Shown: one piece after another, positions 42,603-50,355 of the stretch | Position numbering within the stretch: position 1 is the first letter of the stretch | Layout of the letters: the number at the start of each line of letters is the position of its first letter | Assembly: GCF_918697865.1 (NCBI RefSeq) | Contig: NZ_CAKKMV010000020.1 | Coordinates: 1-64,000, forward strand | Direction of reading: 5' to 3' | DNA from: Massilia sp. Bi118 | Lineage (GTDB): Bacteria; Pseudomonadota; Gammaproteobacteria; Burkholderiales; Burkholderiaceae_D | Length of the DNA stretch: 64,000 bases | Translations under genes and position numbers: made by a program | Notes under the pieces: generated by a model | What the model was told of the DNA's origin: nothing | Database searches by the model: none | What the model saw: only the letters and a program-made list of their open reading frames with translations

Positions 42603-43598
42603 TTATAGGTCGAGTACCAGCACCGGGCTGGTGGCGCGCGACACGCAGGCGGTCAGGAACTGCCCGTGCTCGTCGTCGCCGAGGATGTAGTCGCGGTGGT
42701 CGACCTCGCCCTCGAGATAGCGGATCTTGCAGGTCGCGCAGAGGCCGGCCTGGCAGGATGTCTCGATGCGGATGTCGTTCTGCTCGAGGACGTCGGCGAT
42801 GCTGCGGTCGGCCGGCACCTCCAGCATGGCGCCGGTGCTGGCGATCTTCACCATGAAGGCGCCGGGCGCCAGTGTTTTCGCGTCTGCCGCAGGTTCGGGC
42901 GCCTTGAAGTGCTCGAAGTGGACGGCGCCCGCCGGCCAGTGGCTCGCAGCCTCCGCACAGGCCTTCATGAAGCCGGCCGGGCCGCAGTAGAACAGGTGGG
43001 TGCCCGCTTCCGGTTCGCGCAGCAGGCCGGCGATGTCGAGGCCTTCTTCCGGCTTGCCATGGTCGAAATGGTGCACCAGCTTGCCGTGGGCCCAGGCGAT
43101 GCCCAGCTCTTCGCGGAAGGCCGCGCAGCCGGGATTGCGGGCGCAGTAGTGCAGCTCGAAGGGGATCCCGGCCTGGTCGAGCGCATGCGCCATCGACTTC
43201 AGCGGCGTGACACCGATGCCGCCGGCCAGCAGGATCACCTTCCTCGCTTCCGGTATCAGTTCGAAGTTGTTGCGCGGCTGGCTGACCAGCGCCAGGTCCT
43301 GCACGCGGAGCAGCTCGTGCAGCGCTTTCGAGCCGCCGCGGCCCTTCTCGTCGCGCAGCACGGCGATCACGTAGCGGTGCCGCTCGGCCGGCGAATTGCA
43401 CAGGGAGTACTGGCGCGTCATCCCGTTCGGCAGGTGAATGTCGATGTGGGCGCCGGCGCTGAAGGCCGGCAGCTCCTCGCCCTGCGGGTGCACCAGCTCA
43501 TAGGAGTTGATGCCGCTCGCCTCGAAGCGGATCTGGCGCACCAGCAGCGAGAGCCTGGTTTGGTCGCGGCTGATGATATGGGTCTGGGTCATTTCCAT
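42603..43598 (-). CDS. VanB/phthalate-dioxygenase-reductase type electron transfer protein
   Basis: 331 residues. Order: FMN-binding domain (PNGMTRQYSLCNSPAERHRY), NAD-binding domain (LLAGGIGVTPLKSMAHAL, FYCGPAGFMKA) and C-terminal plant-type 2Fe-2S domain with CQAGLCATCK and a last Cys in LTACVSRA. It moves electrons from NADH to the partner Rieske oxygenase. It is 18 bases after the oxygenase gene and 18 before the decarboxylase gene. An in-frame ATG at codon 3 is also possible. Confidence 0.93.
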   Translation of the reverse strand: MEMTQTHIISRDQTRLSLLVRQIRFEASGINSYELVHPQGEELPAFSAGAHIDIHLPNGMTRQYSLCNSPAERHRYVIAVLRDEKGRGGSKALHELLRVQDLALVSQPRNNFELIPEARKVILLAGGIGVTPLKSMAHALDQAGIPFELHYCARNPGCAAFREELGIAWAHGKLVHHFDHGKPEEGLDIAGLLREPEAGTHLFYCGPAGFMKACAEAASHWPAGAVHFEHFKAPEPAADAKTLAPGAFMVKIASTGAMLEVPADRSIADVLEQNDIRIETSCQAGLCATCKIRYLEGEVDHRDYILGDDEHGQFLTACVSRATSPVLVLDL

Positions 43599-43616
43599 GT
43601 TCGTTCTCCCGGCGGA

Positions 43617-45152
43617 TCACTTCCTGGTCGACTGTTCGAGCTCGTCGAACTTCTGGCGCACGAAGGCTGCGCGCTCATCACCCTTCAGGCTTTCGCTTTG
43701 CGTCAGGATGGCGACGATCTGGCGCGTCACGTGACGGCGGCGCGTCACTTCCTCCTCGACGGTCTCGCCTTCCGGCACCTCGAGCACGTTGCCCGAGCAG
43801 TAGCTGTTCGGTGCGGCGGCGTTATCGCGCAGCCACTGCGCGAATTCCTGCGGGCCGGCGGCCGGGTTGCTGCCGCGGACGGCGTCGCGCAGCATCTTCC
43901 GGAACAGGAATACGCCGGCGTCGAACTTGGTCGGGTTCTCCAGCGCGTGCACCGCGATCGGGCGCTGGCTGATGATGGCTTCGTAGTCGCCCGGCGCATA
44001 CTGGCATTCCTTGTAATTGGCGCGGGCGCGGTGGTCGGACGGGATCGGCGGCATGTCTTCCAGCTTGTACTTGCCGAAGCGCTCCGGGCGGCGCATCGCC
44101 ACTTGCCCCTCGAGGAAGTCGATGGTTTCGTAGCCGACCATCTCCTTGTTGCCGATGCCGCGGGTGTCGATGCCCGGACCCATCACGCGCCAGCCGATCA
44201 TCTTCGCGTTGACGTCGTCGACCGGTACGGTCCAGCGCACGATGTGGAAGCGGCTGAACAGCTTCTTGTTCGAGCCGTCTTCGGACGTGTAGGCGTGCAG
44301 GCTCAGGTTCGGCAGCACCTGGTGCTGGACGCGCACGAACAGCTTGTCCTTGTTGACGCGGCGGGCGCCGGCGCAGGCCAGGCCGCGGCCGCCGTGCACC
44401 GGAATGAACTGCATGTCCGGCGCGACTTCCATCGAGGCGGCGCCGACTTCGTCGAAGGTCGTGCCCTGGTACTGCTTGTTGACGACGTTCTTGGCCGAGT
44501 GCAGTGCGGTCGGGTGGAAGTTGTCGGCCGCGTTGTCCTGTACCTGCAGCCAGTTACAATGCTGGAAGTTACTGTAGGGGACAAGCTCGTCGCCCTCGGC
44601 CACCGTGAAGTTGCCCTCCCATTCCGGGAACGGCGGCTCTTCTTCCGGCGGGCCCATATAGGCGAACACCAGGCCATTGCGCTCGAAGGCCTTATAGGCG
44701 CCCTGCTTGATCGAGCAGGCGTACTTCTCGGCTTCCCTCTCCTCGCCTTTCGGGAAAGGCACGTGCAGGCAGGTGCCGTCGATGTCGAACACCATCCCGT
44801 GGTAGCAGCACATGATGCCCTTGTCCTGGATCGCGCCGTACTCCAGCGAGGCGCCGCGGTGGACGCAGTGGGCATGCAGCAGGCCGATGCGGCCGGAACC
44901 GTCGCGGAAGGCGACCAGCTCTTCGCCGAGGATCTTCAGGAAGTGCGGCGTGTCGGTCAGTTCCATCGACATGCAGACCGGATGCCAGAAGCGGCGCATG
45001 TACTCGCCCATCGGGGTGCCCGGACCAACCTCAGTCAGCTCCGGATCGTGGCCCGGCACCTTGTTGGTGTGGTAGCCGCCGAAGGGGATCAGCTTCTTGA
45101 CGACCGGCTGGGTCTGGGCGGCGGCTTCTGCGGTCTTGTCGCGGGTGTTCAT
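43617..45152 (-). CDS. Rieske non-haem-iron oxygenase, large subunit, aromatic acid type
   Basis: 511 residues from the ATG at 45152, set by GAGGAGA. Rieske ligands: Cys96 and His98 (HAHCVHRGASLEYG), Cys115 and His118 (IMCCYHGMVFD). The mononuclear iron site is in QDNAADNFHPTALHSA (His213, His218, with a nearby Asp). The length (over 500 residues, long C-terminus) matches the phthalate-dioxygenase and related group IA oxygenases, which lack a small subunit. The substrate is not readable; an aromatic or heteroaromatic carboxylate is likely given the transporter. First gene of the operon; the GntR regulator diverges. Confidence 0.92.
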   Translation of the reverse strand: MNTRDKTAEAAAQTQPVVKKLIPFGGYHTNKVPGHDPELTEVGPGTPMGEYMRRFWHPVCMSMELTDTPHFLKILGEELVAFRDGSGRIGLLHAHCVHRGASLEYGAIQDKGIMCCYHGMVFDIDGTCLHVPFPKGEEREAEKYACSIKQGAYKAFERNGLVFAYMGPPEEEPPFPEWEGNFTVAEGDELVPYSNFQHCNWLQVQDNAADNFHPTALHSAKNVVNKQYQGTTFDEVGAASMEVAPDMQFIPVHGGRGLACAGARRVNKDKLFVRVQHQVLPNLSLHAYTSEDGSNKKLFSRFHIVRWTVPVDDVNAKMIGWRVMGPGIDTRGIGNKEMVGYETIDFLEGQVAMRRPERFGKYKLEDMPPIPSDHRARANYKECQYAPGDYEAIISQRPIAVHALENPTKFDAGVFLFRKMLRDAVRGSNPAAGPQEFAQWLRDNAAAPNSYCSGNVLEVPEGETVEEEVTRRRHVTRQIVAILTQSESLKGDERAAFVRQKFDELEQSTRK

Positions 45153-45204
45153 GTGTGTCTCCTCTGGCTCGATGGTGGCTGCATTCTGTGGCGCAACCGT
45201 GTTC

Positions 45205-45222
45205 CGTATTCTGTATACAAAG
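45205..45222. promoter_or_regulatory. GntR operator candidate 1
   Basis: CGTATTCTGTATACAAAG. The reverse complement contains GTATAC-A-GAATAC, matching site 3. It lies 53-70 bp upstream of the oxygenase ATG. Confidence 0.7.
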
Positions 45223-45270
45223 CGTTCGGACAAAATTTTTGCGCTTTTCCCGCTCCGCCTCGTACACTCT

Positions 45271-45290
45271 GTGTTCTGTATACAGAGTAC
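45271..45290. promoter_or_regulatory. GntR operator candidate 2
   Basis: GTGTTCTGTATACAGAGTAC, centred on the palindrome TCTGTATACAGA, the most symmetric of the three sites. It lies mid-way between the two divergent genes. Confidence 0.72.
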
Positions 45291-45390
45291 AGTTTCGACC
45301 TGTCCCGCTTCGATGTCAACCACTTTTTTTGTAACGCGCGCCTGCGATTCGGCCGGTCGGGTTCATAAATTGACTTTAAGTCGGCCTCAC

Positions 45391-45407
45391 GTATACTGAA
45401 TACAAAG
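45391..45407. promoter_or_regulatory. GntR operator candidate 3
   Basis: GTATACTGAATACAAAG, nearly the same as site 1 in reverse orientation. It ends nine bases before the regulator's ATG and overlaps its ribosome site region, fitting autorepression. Confidence 0.7.
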
Positions 45408-45415
45408 GTGAACAC

Positions 45416-46108
45416 ATGCTCAAACAATTATCGAAAATCCAGGTACGTCCCGACCTCGTCGACCAGGTCTACCAGTCGCTGCTGGACGCCATCAGCGACG
45501 GCTCGCTGCCACCCGGCGCCCGCATCACGCAGGAAGAGATCGCCGAGCAGATGGACGTCTCGCGCTCGCCGGTTCTGCAGGCACTGCGGCTACTGAAGAA
45601 GGATGGGCTGGTGCAGGACGCGCCCGGGCGCGGCGTGCTCGTGGCCGAACTCGATCCCGAGTGGATCGGCAACCTCTATCAGGTGCGCGGCGCCCTCGAC
45701 ACGCTGGCGGCGCGCCTGGCGGCGGAGCGCAAGGCGGCGATCGACCCGGACATCATTGCCAAAGGCCGCAAGGCGGCGCGCGGCAAGGACGTTAAGGCCA
45801 TGATCGACGCCGACATCGCCTTCCACACGGCCATCTATAAAGCCTCGGGCAATCCGCTGATCTTCGAAACCACGCAGTTTCATTGGGTGCACCTGCGCCG
45901 CGTGATGGGCGCGGTGCTGCAATCGGCGGTACAGCGCGAGTCGATCTGGGACGAACATGAGGCGATGGCGAAGGCGATCGCCGAAGGTGACGTGGCGCGG
46001 GCGGTCGAGATGTCCGACCACCATGCGACCGAGGCGCGGGAGAACCTGGTGGCGCGGCTGACCGAGGTGCTCAAGGAGCCGGCGCACCTGGCCCGGCGCG
46101 CCTCGTAG
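45416..46108 (+). CDS. GntR/FCD-family regulator of the aromatic-acid operon
   Basis: 230 residues. An N-terminal winged helix (LVDQVYQSLLDAISDGSLPP, RITQEEIAEQMDVSRSPVLQ, LRLLKKDGLV) and a C-terminal FCD ligand domain (MIDADIAFHTAIYKASGNPL, DEHEAMAKAIAEGDVARAVE), with the His/Asp metal-site residues. FCD regulators bind carboxylates and usually repress. Three GTATAC-type sites lie in the shared 263-bp promoter region. It converges closely with the TonB/Sel1 gene. Confidence 0.93.
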   Translation: MLKQLSKIQVRPDLVDQVYQSLLDAISDGSLPPGARITQEEIAEQMDVSRSPVLQALRLLKKDGLVQDAPGRGVLVAELDPEWIGNLYQVRGALDTLAARLAAERKAAIDPDIIAKGRKAARGKDVKAMIDADIAFHTAIYKASGNPLIFETTQFHWVHLRRVMGAVLQSAVQRESIWDEHEAMAKAIAEGDVARAVEMSDHHATEARENLVARLTEVLKEPAHLARRAS

Positions 46109-46115
46109 GCAGCGT

Positions 46116-46781
46116 TCAGCGCGCGCCGATGAAGCGAAGACGGTCGATCGCGATCACGTTGCCTTGCGCAGCCGCCAGACCATACCAGCGCCGTGCCTCC
46201 TCCAGGTTTTTCCCGACCTGCGTCCCATGTTCGTACATCGCAGCCACCGCAAGCTGCGCCATGGCCTCGCCGCCTTCCGCGGCGCCGAACTCCAGCTCCA
46301 GCGACGCACTTCGCTCGCGCTCCGTTTTGCCCTGAATCTCGAGGATGGCGCCGAGTACATAGCGCGACCGCGCATTACCCTCGAGGGCTGCCTTCGCAAG
46401 TCTCTGCATCAACCTGCCGGTTGAGGGTTCGAGCGTCCAGAAATACTGCATGGGCAGCCACATTTGATGTGCTTGGCCGTCCACGGTCCCAGGCATGTAG
46501 CGGCATTTCTGAAAGGCGAGCTCCGTGGTCTCGTCCAGGACGCGCGAGCCGCTCGACAGCAGGACTTTCGTCTCGAGGACGGCGCCGTTCGCGTCCACGT
46601 GGACGCCAAGAAAGAGCAGGCCTTCCTCCTCGTTCTTCAAGGCGGATTTCGGATACTGCGGATACGCGCACTGTTTCCAGTCGACTGAAGGCATGCTGAC
46701 GACGGGTTCCCTGGCAAAGGCAGGTCCGTCAAACAAGGATATGGTCGCGACAAGGACAAACGTCGAAGTGATGCGGTTCAT
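46116..46781 (-). CDS. Exported TonB C-terminal-like/Sel1-repeat protein
   Basis: 221 residues from the ATG at 46781. A signal peptide ends DGPAFA-REPVV. Then a TonB C-terminal-like domain (YPQYPKSALKNEEEGLLFLG, VHVDANGAVLETKVLLSSG, LAFQKCRYMPGTVDG), and a C-terminal pair of Sel1-like repeats (AAEGGEAMAQLAVAAMYEHG, EEARRWYGLAAAQGN). True TonB has an N-terminal anchor and Pro-rich span, both missing here, so it is not an energy transducer in the usual sense. Function unknown; perhaps envelope scaffolding. Confidence 0.82.
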   Translation of the reverse strand: MNRITSTFVLVATISLFDGPAFAREPVVSMPSVDWKQCAYPQYPKSALKNEEEGLLFLGVHVDANGAVLETKVLLSSGSRVLDETTELAFQKCRYMPGTVDGQAHQMWLPMQYFWTLEPSTGRLMQRLAKAALEGNARSRYVLGAILEIQGKTERERSASLELEFGAAEGGEAMAQLAVAAMYEHGTQVGKNLEEARRWYGLAAAQGNVIAIDRLRFIGAR

Positions 46782-46931
46782 GGGCGCTCGATGTTCGAAT
46801 GGGCGGATCGGCAAAGATGAGCTATTGACAGCCCAGCAGCAGGCTTTGTTCCCGTCTACGTCCGCTAAAGCGCTTCCGGTGTTCCCGGCATGGAACGGCG
46901 CCCCGATCGGTCCAAGCGAAAAGGAGGATTT

Positions 46932-47053
46932 TTGATCACCAACGTCACCGTGGGCGGATCGAAGATCGGTTGATGATTACCAATATTCCTGCGGTAGATA
47001 AAGGCAAGAATGCACCTTTCGCTGCCACTATGGAGGTGCATTATGGCGATTGA
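46932..47053 (+). other. Short reading-frame remnants before the broken hcp
   Basis: AAGGAGG at 46921-46927 precedes a 13-codon frame from TTG 46932 (MITNVTVGGSKIG), which overlaps by TGATG a 26-codon frame from ATG 46973 (MITNIPAVDKGKNAPFAATM and six more). Both begin ITN(V/I). They may be remains of a T6SS cargo or adaptor gene, or a real leader; no family is recognised. Confidence 0.25.
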
Positions 47054-47448
47054 GGGTGAATCAGCCGAAGAGCGCTACCGCATCGACTGCCGGAGGCCAT
47101 ACTGCAGAACGCTGCGAACACAAAAGCATCTCGTTGACCAAGCTGACCGATCTCGCATCGCCAATACTGATGCAGACCTGTTCCGCCGGCCGCACAATCC
47201 CGAAAGCCAAGCTTGAATTCATGCGTGCGGACGGAGATGGAAATCCCATCAAGTATTACGAAGTCGAACTGGAAAACGTGATCGTTGGCAGCATCGATCA
47301 GGTCAGTCATCCTGGGTCAGGATTGCACGACACTTTCACACTCAAGTTTTCGAGAGTCCGCTGGCGCTACACGCAGCAGAAAATCGGCGGCGGCGCAGGC
47401 GGCTCGACTGTCGGTGGGTGGGATCTTTCGACCAACCGACTCGCTTGA
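47043..47448 (+). pseudogene. hcp: hcp with N-terminal frame-shifting deletion
   Basis: Codons from 47059 on read NQPKSATASTAGGHTAER, SPILMQTCSAGRTIPKAKLE, DGDGNPIKYYEVELENV and TQQKIGGGAGGSTVGGWDL, close to the intact hcp at 3.6 kb. The proper start (ATGGCGATTGA at 47043, with GGAGG just before) is in a different frame. Lined up with the intact copy, the bases for codons 4 to 33 are missing, about 86 bp, which is not a multiple of three. Translation could only begin at TTG 47050 or GTG 47056, giving a product without the first beta strands of the Hcp ring. It is probably non-functional. Confidence 0.85.
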
Positions 47449-47460
47449 TGGGTGCTCCCC

Positions 47461-47919
47461 ATGACTGAAGTTCCTCCCCAGGATTCACGCAGTTTCTTCA
47501 TGCTTCCCCAAGCTCCCGAAGGCGCAGGCTACTACGTATATGGCATCCCAAACCGCGGCGCCGCACAATACGCCCACCCGGCGATGATGACGCTGTTGCT
47601 GATGGTTGAAAGAGAATGGGCCCTTATCGACCGGCGCAAATTCGGGGTTGGCAATATCAGCGTCGCCGGAGGTTTGTATTTCGGGCACAAATCACACCGA
47701 AAAGGACTGGAAGTTGACGTGCGGCCGGTTCGAAAAGATGGCTTGCATGAGCCTGTCACCTACCTGAGTCGCGATTACGACCTTGAAGCAACACGCGTTC
47801 TAATCCAGTTATTTCGCGCCTGCACCGCCTCTCCACTAGTAATCTTCTTTAACGATAACAGGATTCCTGGCGTACTACCGCTGGCAGGCCATGACAACCA
47901 TTTTCATGTTCAGTTTTAG
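47461..47919 (+). CDS. M74-like (MepA-type) murein endopeptidase, probable T6SS effector
   Basis: 152 residues from the ATG at 47461; a GTG at 47452 is a near alternative. The LAS/M74 zinc site is plain: GHKSHRKGLEVDVRP gives His76, His79 and Asp86, and GHDNHFHVQF gives His144, His147 and His149 at the very C-terminus. MepA cuts cross-bridges in peptidoglycan; this version has only the catalytic core and no signal peptide, so it must be exported by other means. It is 12 bases after the broken hcp and four before an exported small protein. That layout fits an Hcp-delivered effector with its immunity gene. Confidence 0.85.
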   Translation: MTEVPPQDSRSFFMLPQAPEGAGYYVYGIPNRGAAQYAHPAMMTLLLMVEREWALIDRRKFGVGNISVAGGLYFGHKSHRKGLEVDVRPVRKDGLHEPVTYLSRDYDLEATRVLIQLFRACTASPLVIFFNDNRIPGVLPLAGHDNHFHVQF

Positions 47920-47922
47920 GGT

Positions 47923-48309
47923 ATGAAACAAAAACACGTCCTTATGATTGCCGCCGCAATCGCAACAACATCGATCGCCTATGCGGGAGCAAAAAAAAAT
48001 TGGGATGGCACCTACGCCAGCGCCACGATCCATTACCTGTTCTATTCGAACGATCTGGATGAAGCCCAAGCGCCAACTTCCACCGACCAGCGCCTGTCGA
48101 TCGCAATCACCGGCGACCCGGCCAAACAAATCTTCGACGCGATCGGGCCGGACCTGAAGGTCGGCTGCGGCACAACGCTGGGGATGCGCCAACGCCAGCG
48201 AGGCGACATCGACTGCTCCTACGACAAGGAGCAGTCGCCCTCACCCTATACCTGCCATTTCGGTTTCAACCTGCGCAAGGGGAAAAGCATCGCCGGCGCC
48301 ACCTGTTGA
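47923..48309 (+). CDS. Exported small Cys-containing protein, candidate immunity protein
   Basis: 128 residues. The signal peptide ends TSIAYA-GAKKN, so the mature part is periplasmic. Five cysteines lie in the second half (KVGCGTTLG, GDIDCSYD, PYTCHFGF and the C-terminal AGATC), suggesting disulfides. No known family is recognised. It starts three bases after the peptidase stop, a coupled pair. Immunity to the peptidase is inferred from position and export, as in the 2.5-kb locus. Confidence 0.75.
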   Translation: MKQKHVLMIAAAIATTSIAYAGAKKNWDGTYASATIHYLFYSNDLDEAQAPTSTDQRLSIAITGDPAKQIFDAIGPDLKVGCGTTLGMRQRQRGDIDCSYDKEQSPSPYTCHFGFNLRKGKSIAGATC

Positions 48310-48315
48310 TGCTGC

Positions 48316-50286
48316 TTAGTGCGCCGGCATCACCAGCAACTGCACCCCCGAAGCCGTCTGCGCCGCATGATAAACCCGCTGCATCGCCGCCTTGAAATCC
48401 TCCGGCCTGGCCTTCGGGATCGAGGTGAAGGTCTGTGGATTCAGGTCGATCAACGGGAACCAGGAGCTCTGCACCTGCACCATGATGCGGTGGCCGCGGC
48501 GGAAGGTGTGGTTGACGTCGCCGAGGTGGTAGCTGATTGCCTCGACCTTGCCCGGCACGAAAGGCTCGGGCTTCTCGAAGCTGTTGCGGAACTTGCCGCG
48601 CAGCGGATTGCCGCGCACCAGCTGCTGGAAGCCGGCGAGGCTGGTTTCCGGTGCGCCGACGTCCTTGCCGCGCTGCTTCTGCTCGCCCGACGGATATTCG
48701 GACGGATAGACGTCGATCAGCTTGACGACCCAGTCGGCGTCGGTGCCGGTGGTCGAGACGAACAGCTTGGGCGTGACCGGGCCGGCCACCGTCACGTCTT
48801 CGTCCAGCACGTCCGACTGGTAGGTCAGCACGTCCGGACGGGTGGCGGCGAAGCGCTGATCGGACACCATGTACTCCTGCGGCACGTGGGTCGACGCATA
48901 GCCGATATAGGGCACCGGCTTCTTCGGGTCCGACACGTACTCGTCATAATCGGACTGCGCGGCGCCGCCGGCAGGCTGGGTCCAGGACAGCTTGCCGCCG
49001 GCGCCGAAGTACAGCGTGCGCGCCCTGGCCTGCACCGGCGGCCAGGCCGTGTACTGGCGCCAGACGTTGGAGCCGGTCTCGAAGGCGGTCACCTCGGCGA
49101 TCGGCTTGTTGGGCTTCACGCCCTTCAGGTGCTGCTCGAAGAAGGGGAACTGGAGCTGGGTGCGGAAGTACTCGCCGGTCTTGCTGTCGAAGCGCACGTG
49201 GCCCAGTTGCGCGCCGTCGTAACGCGCCCAGCCGCCATGTACCCAGGGGCCCATCACCAGTCCGCTGAAGGTGCCCGGGTTGTACTTCTTGACCGCGTGG
49301 TAGGTCGTGAACGGACCTTGCGGGTCTTCGGCGTCGAACCAGCCGCCCACCGTCAGCACGGCGGCCTTGACTCCCTTCAGGTGGCGCGAAATGTCGCGGG
49401 TCTGCCAGAACTGGTCGTAGGTGTCGTGCTCGATGGTCGGCGCGAGGTAGGCGCGCTGGCCGTCGGTGAGCGTGCCGAGGATGTTCGGCATGCTCTGGTG
49501 CTTCAGGAAGAAGTCGTAGGCATCGGCCGCGCCGTAGTCGAAGCTCTCGCGGTTCTTCGGCCCGGTGGTCGGGTTCTTCTGCTCGACGAAGTTCGCGTAG
49601 AAGCCGAAATTGGCGGCTAACATGAACGCGCCGCCGTGGTAGGAGTCGTCGCCCATGTACAGGTCCGTCACCGGCGCCTGCGGCGATGCCGCCTTGATCG
49701 ACGGGTGCGAATCGATGATGCTGGCCGCGGCGTAGAAGCCCGGATAGCTGATGCCGTAGATGCCGGCCTTGCCGTTGTTGTTGGGGACGTGCTTGAGCAG
49801 CCATTCCATGGTGTCGTACATGTCCTGGCTTTCCTGGCCCTCGCCCGCCGCGCGCTTCGCGCTCACGTGCGGCGTCATCTCGACCCACTTGCCCTCGGAC
49901 ATATAGCGGCCGCGCACATCCTGCTTGACGAAGATGTAGCCGGCGTCCTCGAACTCCTTCGACGGGCCGATCGAGGCCGGGAACCAGTCCTCGCCGTAGC
50001 GCAGCTGGCCGTCGGCGTAGACGCCCGAGCTGTACGGCGTGCGGTTCAGCAGGAAGGGATAGCTCTTCGACGCGTCCTTCGGCACGTAGACCACCGTGAA
50101 CAGCTTGGTCCCGTCGCGCATCGGGATGCGGTACTCGTACTTGGTGTACAGCGAACGGAGGTCGCGCTGCGGCGCGGGCGCGTCGGCTGCCGACCCGGCT
50201 GCGGCTGCGGCCGTGGTGCCGGCATGGGCGCCGGCGGCAAAAGCGAGGGACAGCGACAGCGCGATGATCGAGAGGCGGCGGTTCAT
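48316..50286 (-). CDS. CocE/NonD-family X-Pro dipeptidyl-peptidase-like hydrolase
   Basis: 656 residues from the ATG at 50286 (AGGACC upstream). A signal peptide ends AAGAHA-GTTAA. The alpha/beta-hydrolase domain begins YRIPMRDGTKLFTVVYVPKD, with the nucleophile elbow GIYGISYPGFYAA, the acid near GGWFDAEDPQGPF and the His in GPWVHGGWAR. The C-terminal jelly-roll (RRGHRIMVQVQSSWFPL) is that of alpha-amino-acid ester hydrolases and cocaine esterase. It probably cleaves amino-acid esters or amides in the periplasm; substrate unknown. Confidence 0.92.
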   Translation of the reverse strand: MNRRLSIIALSLSLAFAAGAHAGTTAAAAAGSAADAPAPQRDLRSLYTKYEYRIPMRDGTKLFTVVYVPKDASKSYPFLLNRTPYSSGVYADGQLRYGEDWFPASIGPSKEFEDAGYIFVKQDVRGRYMSEGKWVEMTPHVSAKRAAGEGQESQDMYDTMEWLLKHVPNNNGKAGIYGISYPGFYAAASIIDSHPSIKAASPQAPVTDLYMGDDSYHGGAFMLAANFGFYANFVEQKNPTTGPKNRESFDYGAADAYDFFLKHQSMPNILGTLTDGQRAYLAPTIEHDTYDQFWQTRDISRHLKGVKAAVLTVGGWFDAEDPQGPFTTYHAVKKYNPGTFSGLVMGPWVHGGWARYDGAQLGHVRFDSKTGEYFRTQLQFPFFEQHLKGVKPNKPIAEVTAFETGSNVWRQYTAWPPVQARARTLYFGAGGKLSWTQPAGGAAQSDYDEYVSDPKKPVPYIGYASTHVPQEYMVSDQRFAATRPDVLTYQSDVLDEDVTVAGPVTPKLFVSTTGTDADWVVKLIDVYPSEYPSGEQKQRGKDVGAPETSLAGFQQLVRGNPLRGKFRNSFEKPEPFVPGKVEAISYHLGDVNHTFRRGHRIMVQVQSSWFPLIDLNPQTFTSIPKARPEDFKAAMQRVYHAAQTASGVQLLVMPAH

Positions 50287-50355
50287 AAGGGTCCTGGTGG
50301 TCCTTGGCGGAATGACAAAACCACGAGTATAAGGTCGATGATTTGTGACTGCCAA

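Noticed and set aside
42666..45368. Plus-strand frame of 900 codons opposite the reductase and Rieske oxygenase
   Set aside because: Low-complexity antisense shadow; all metal ligands are in the minus-strand genes.
47010..47216. A separate small gene (MHLSLPLWRCIMAIEGES...) before the peptidase
   Set aside because: Its ATGGCGATT is the original hcp start and the later codons are hcp read out of frame; better explained by the deletion.
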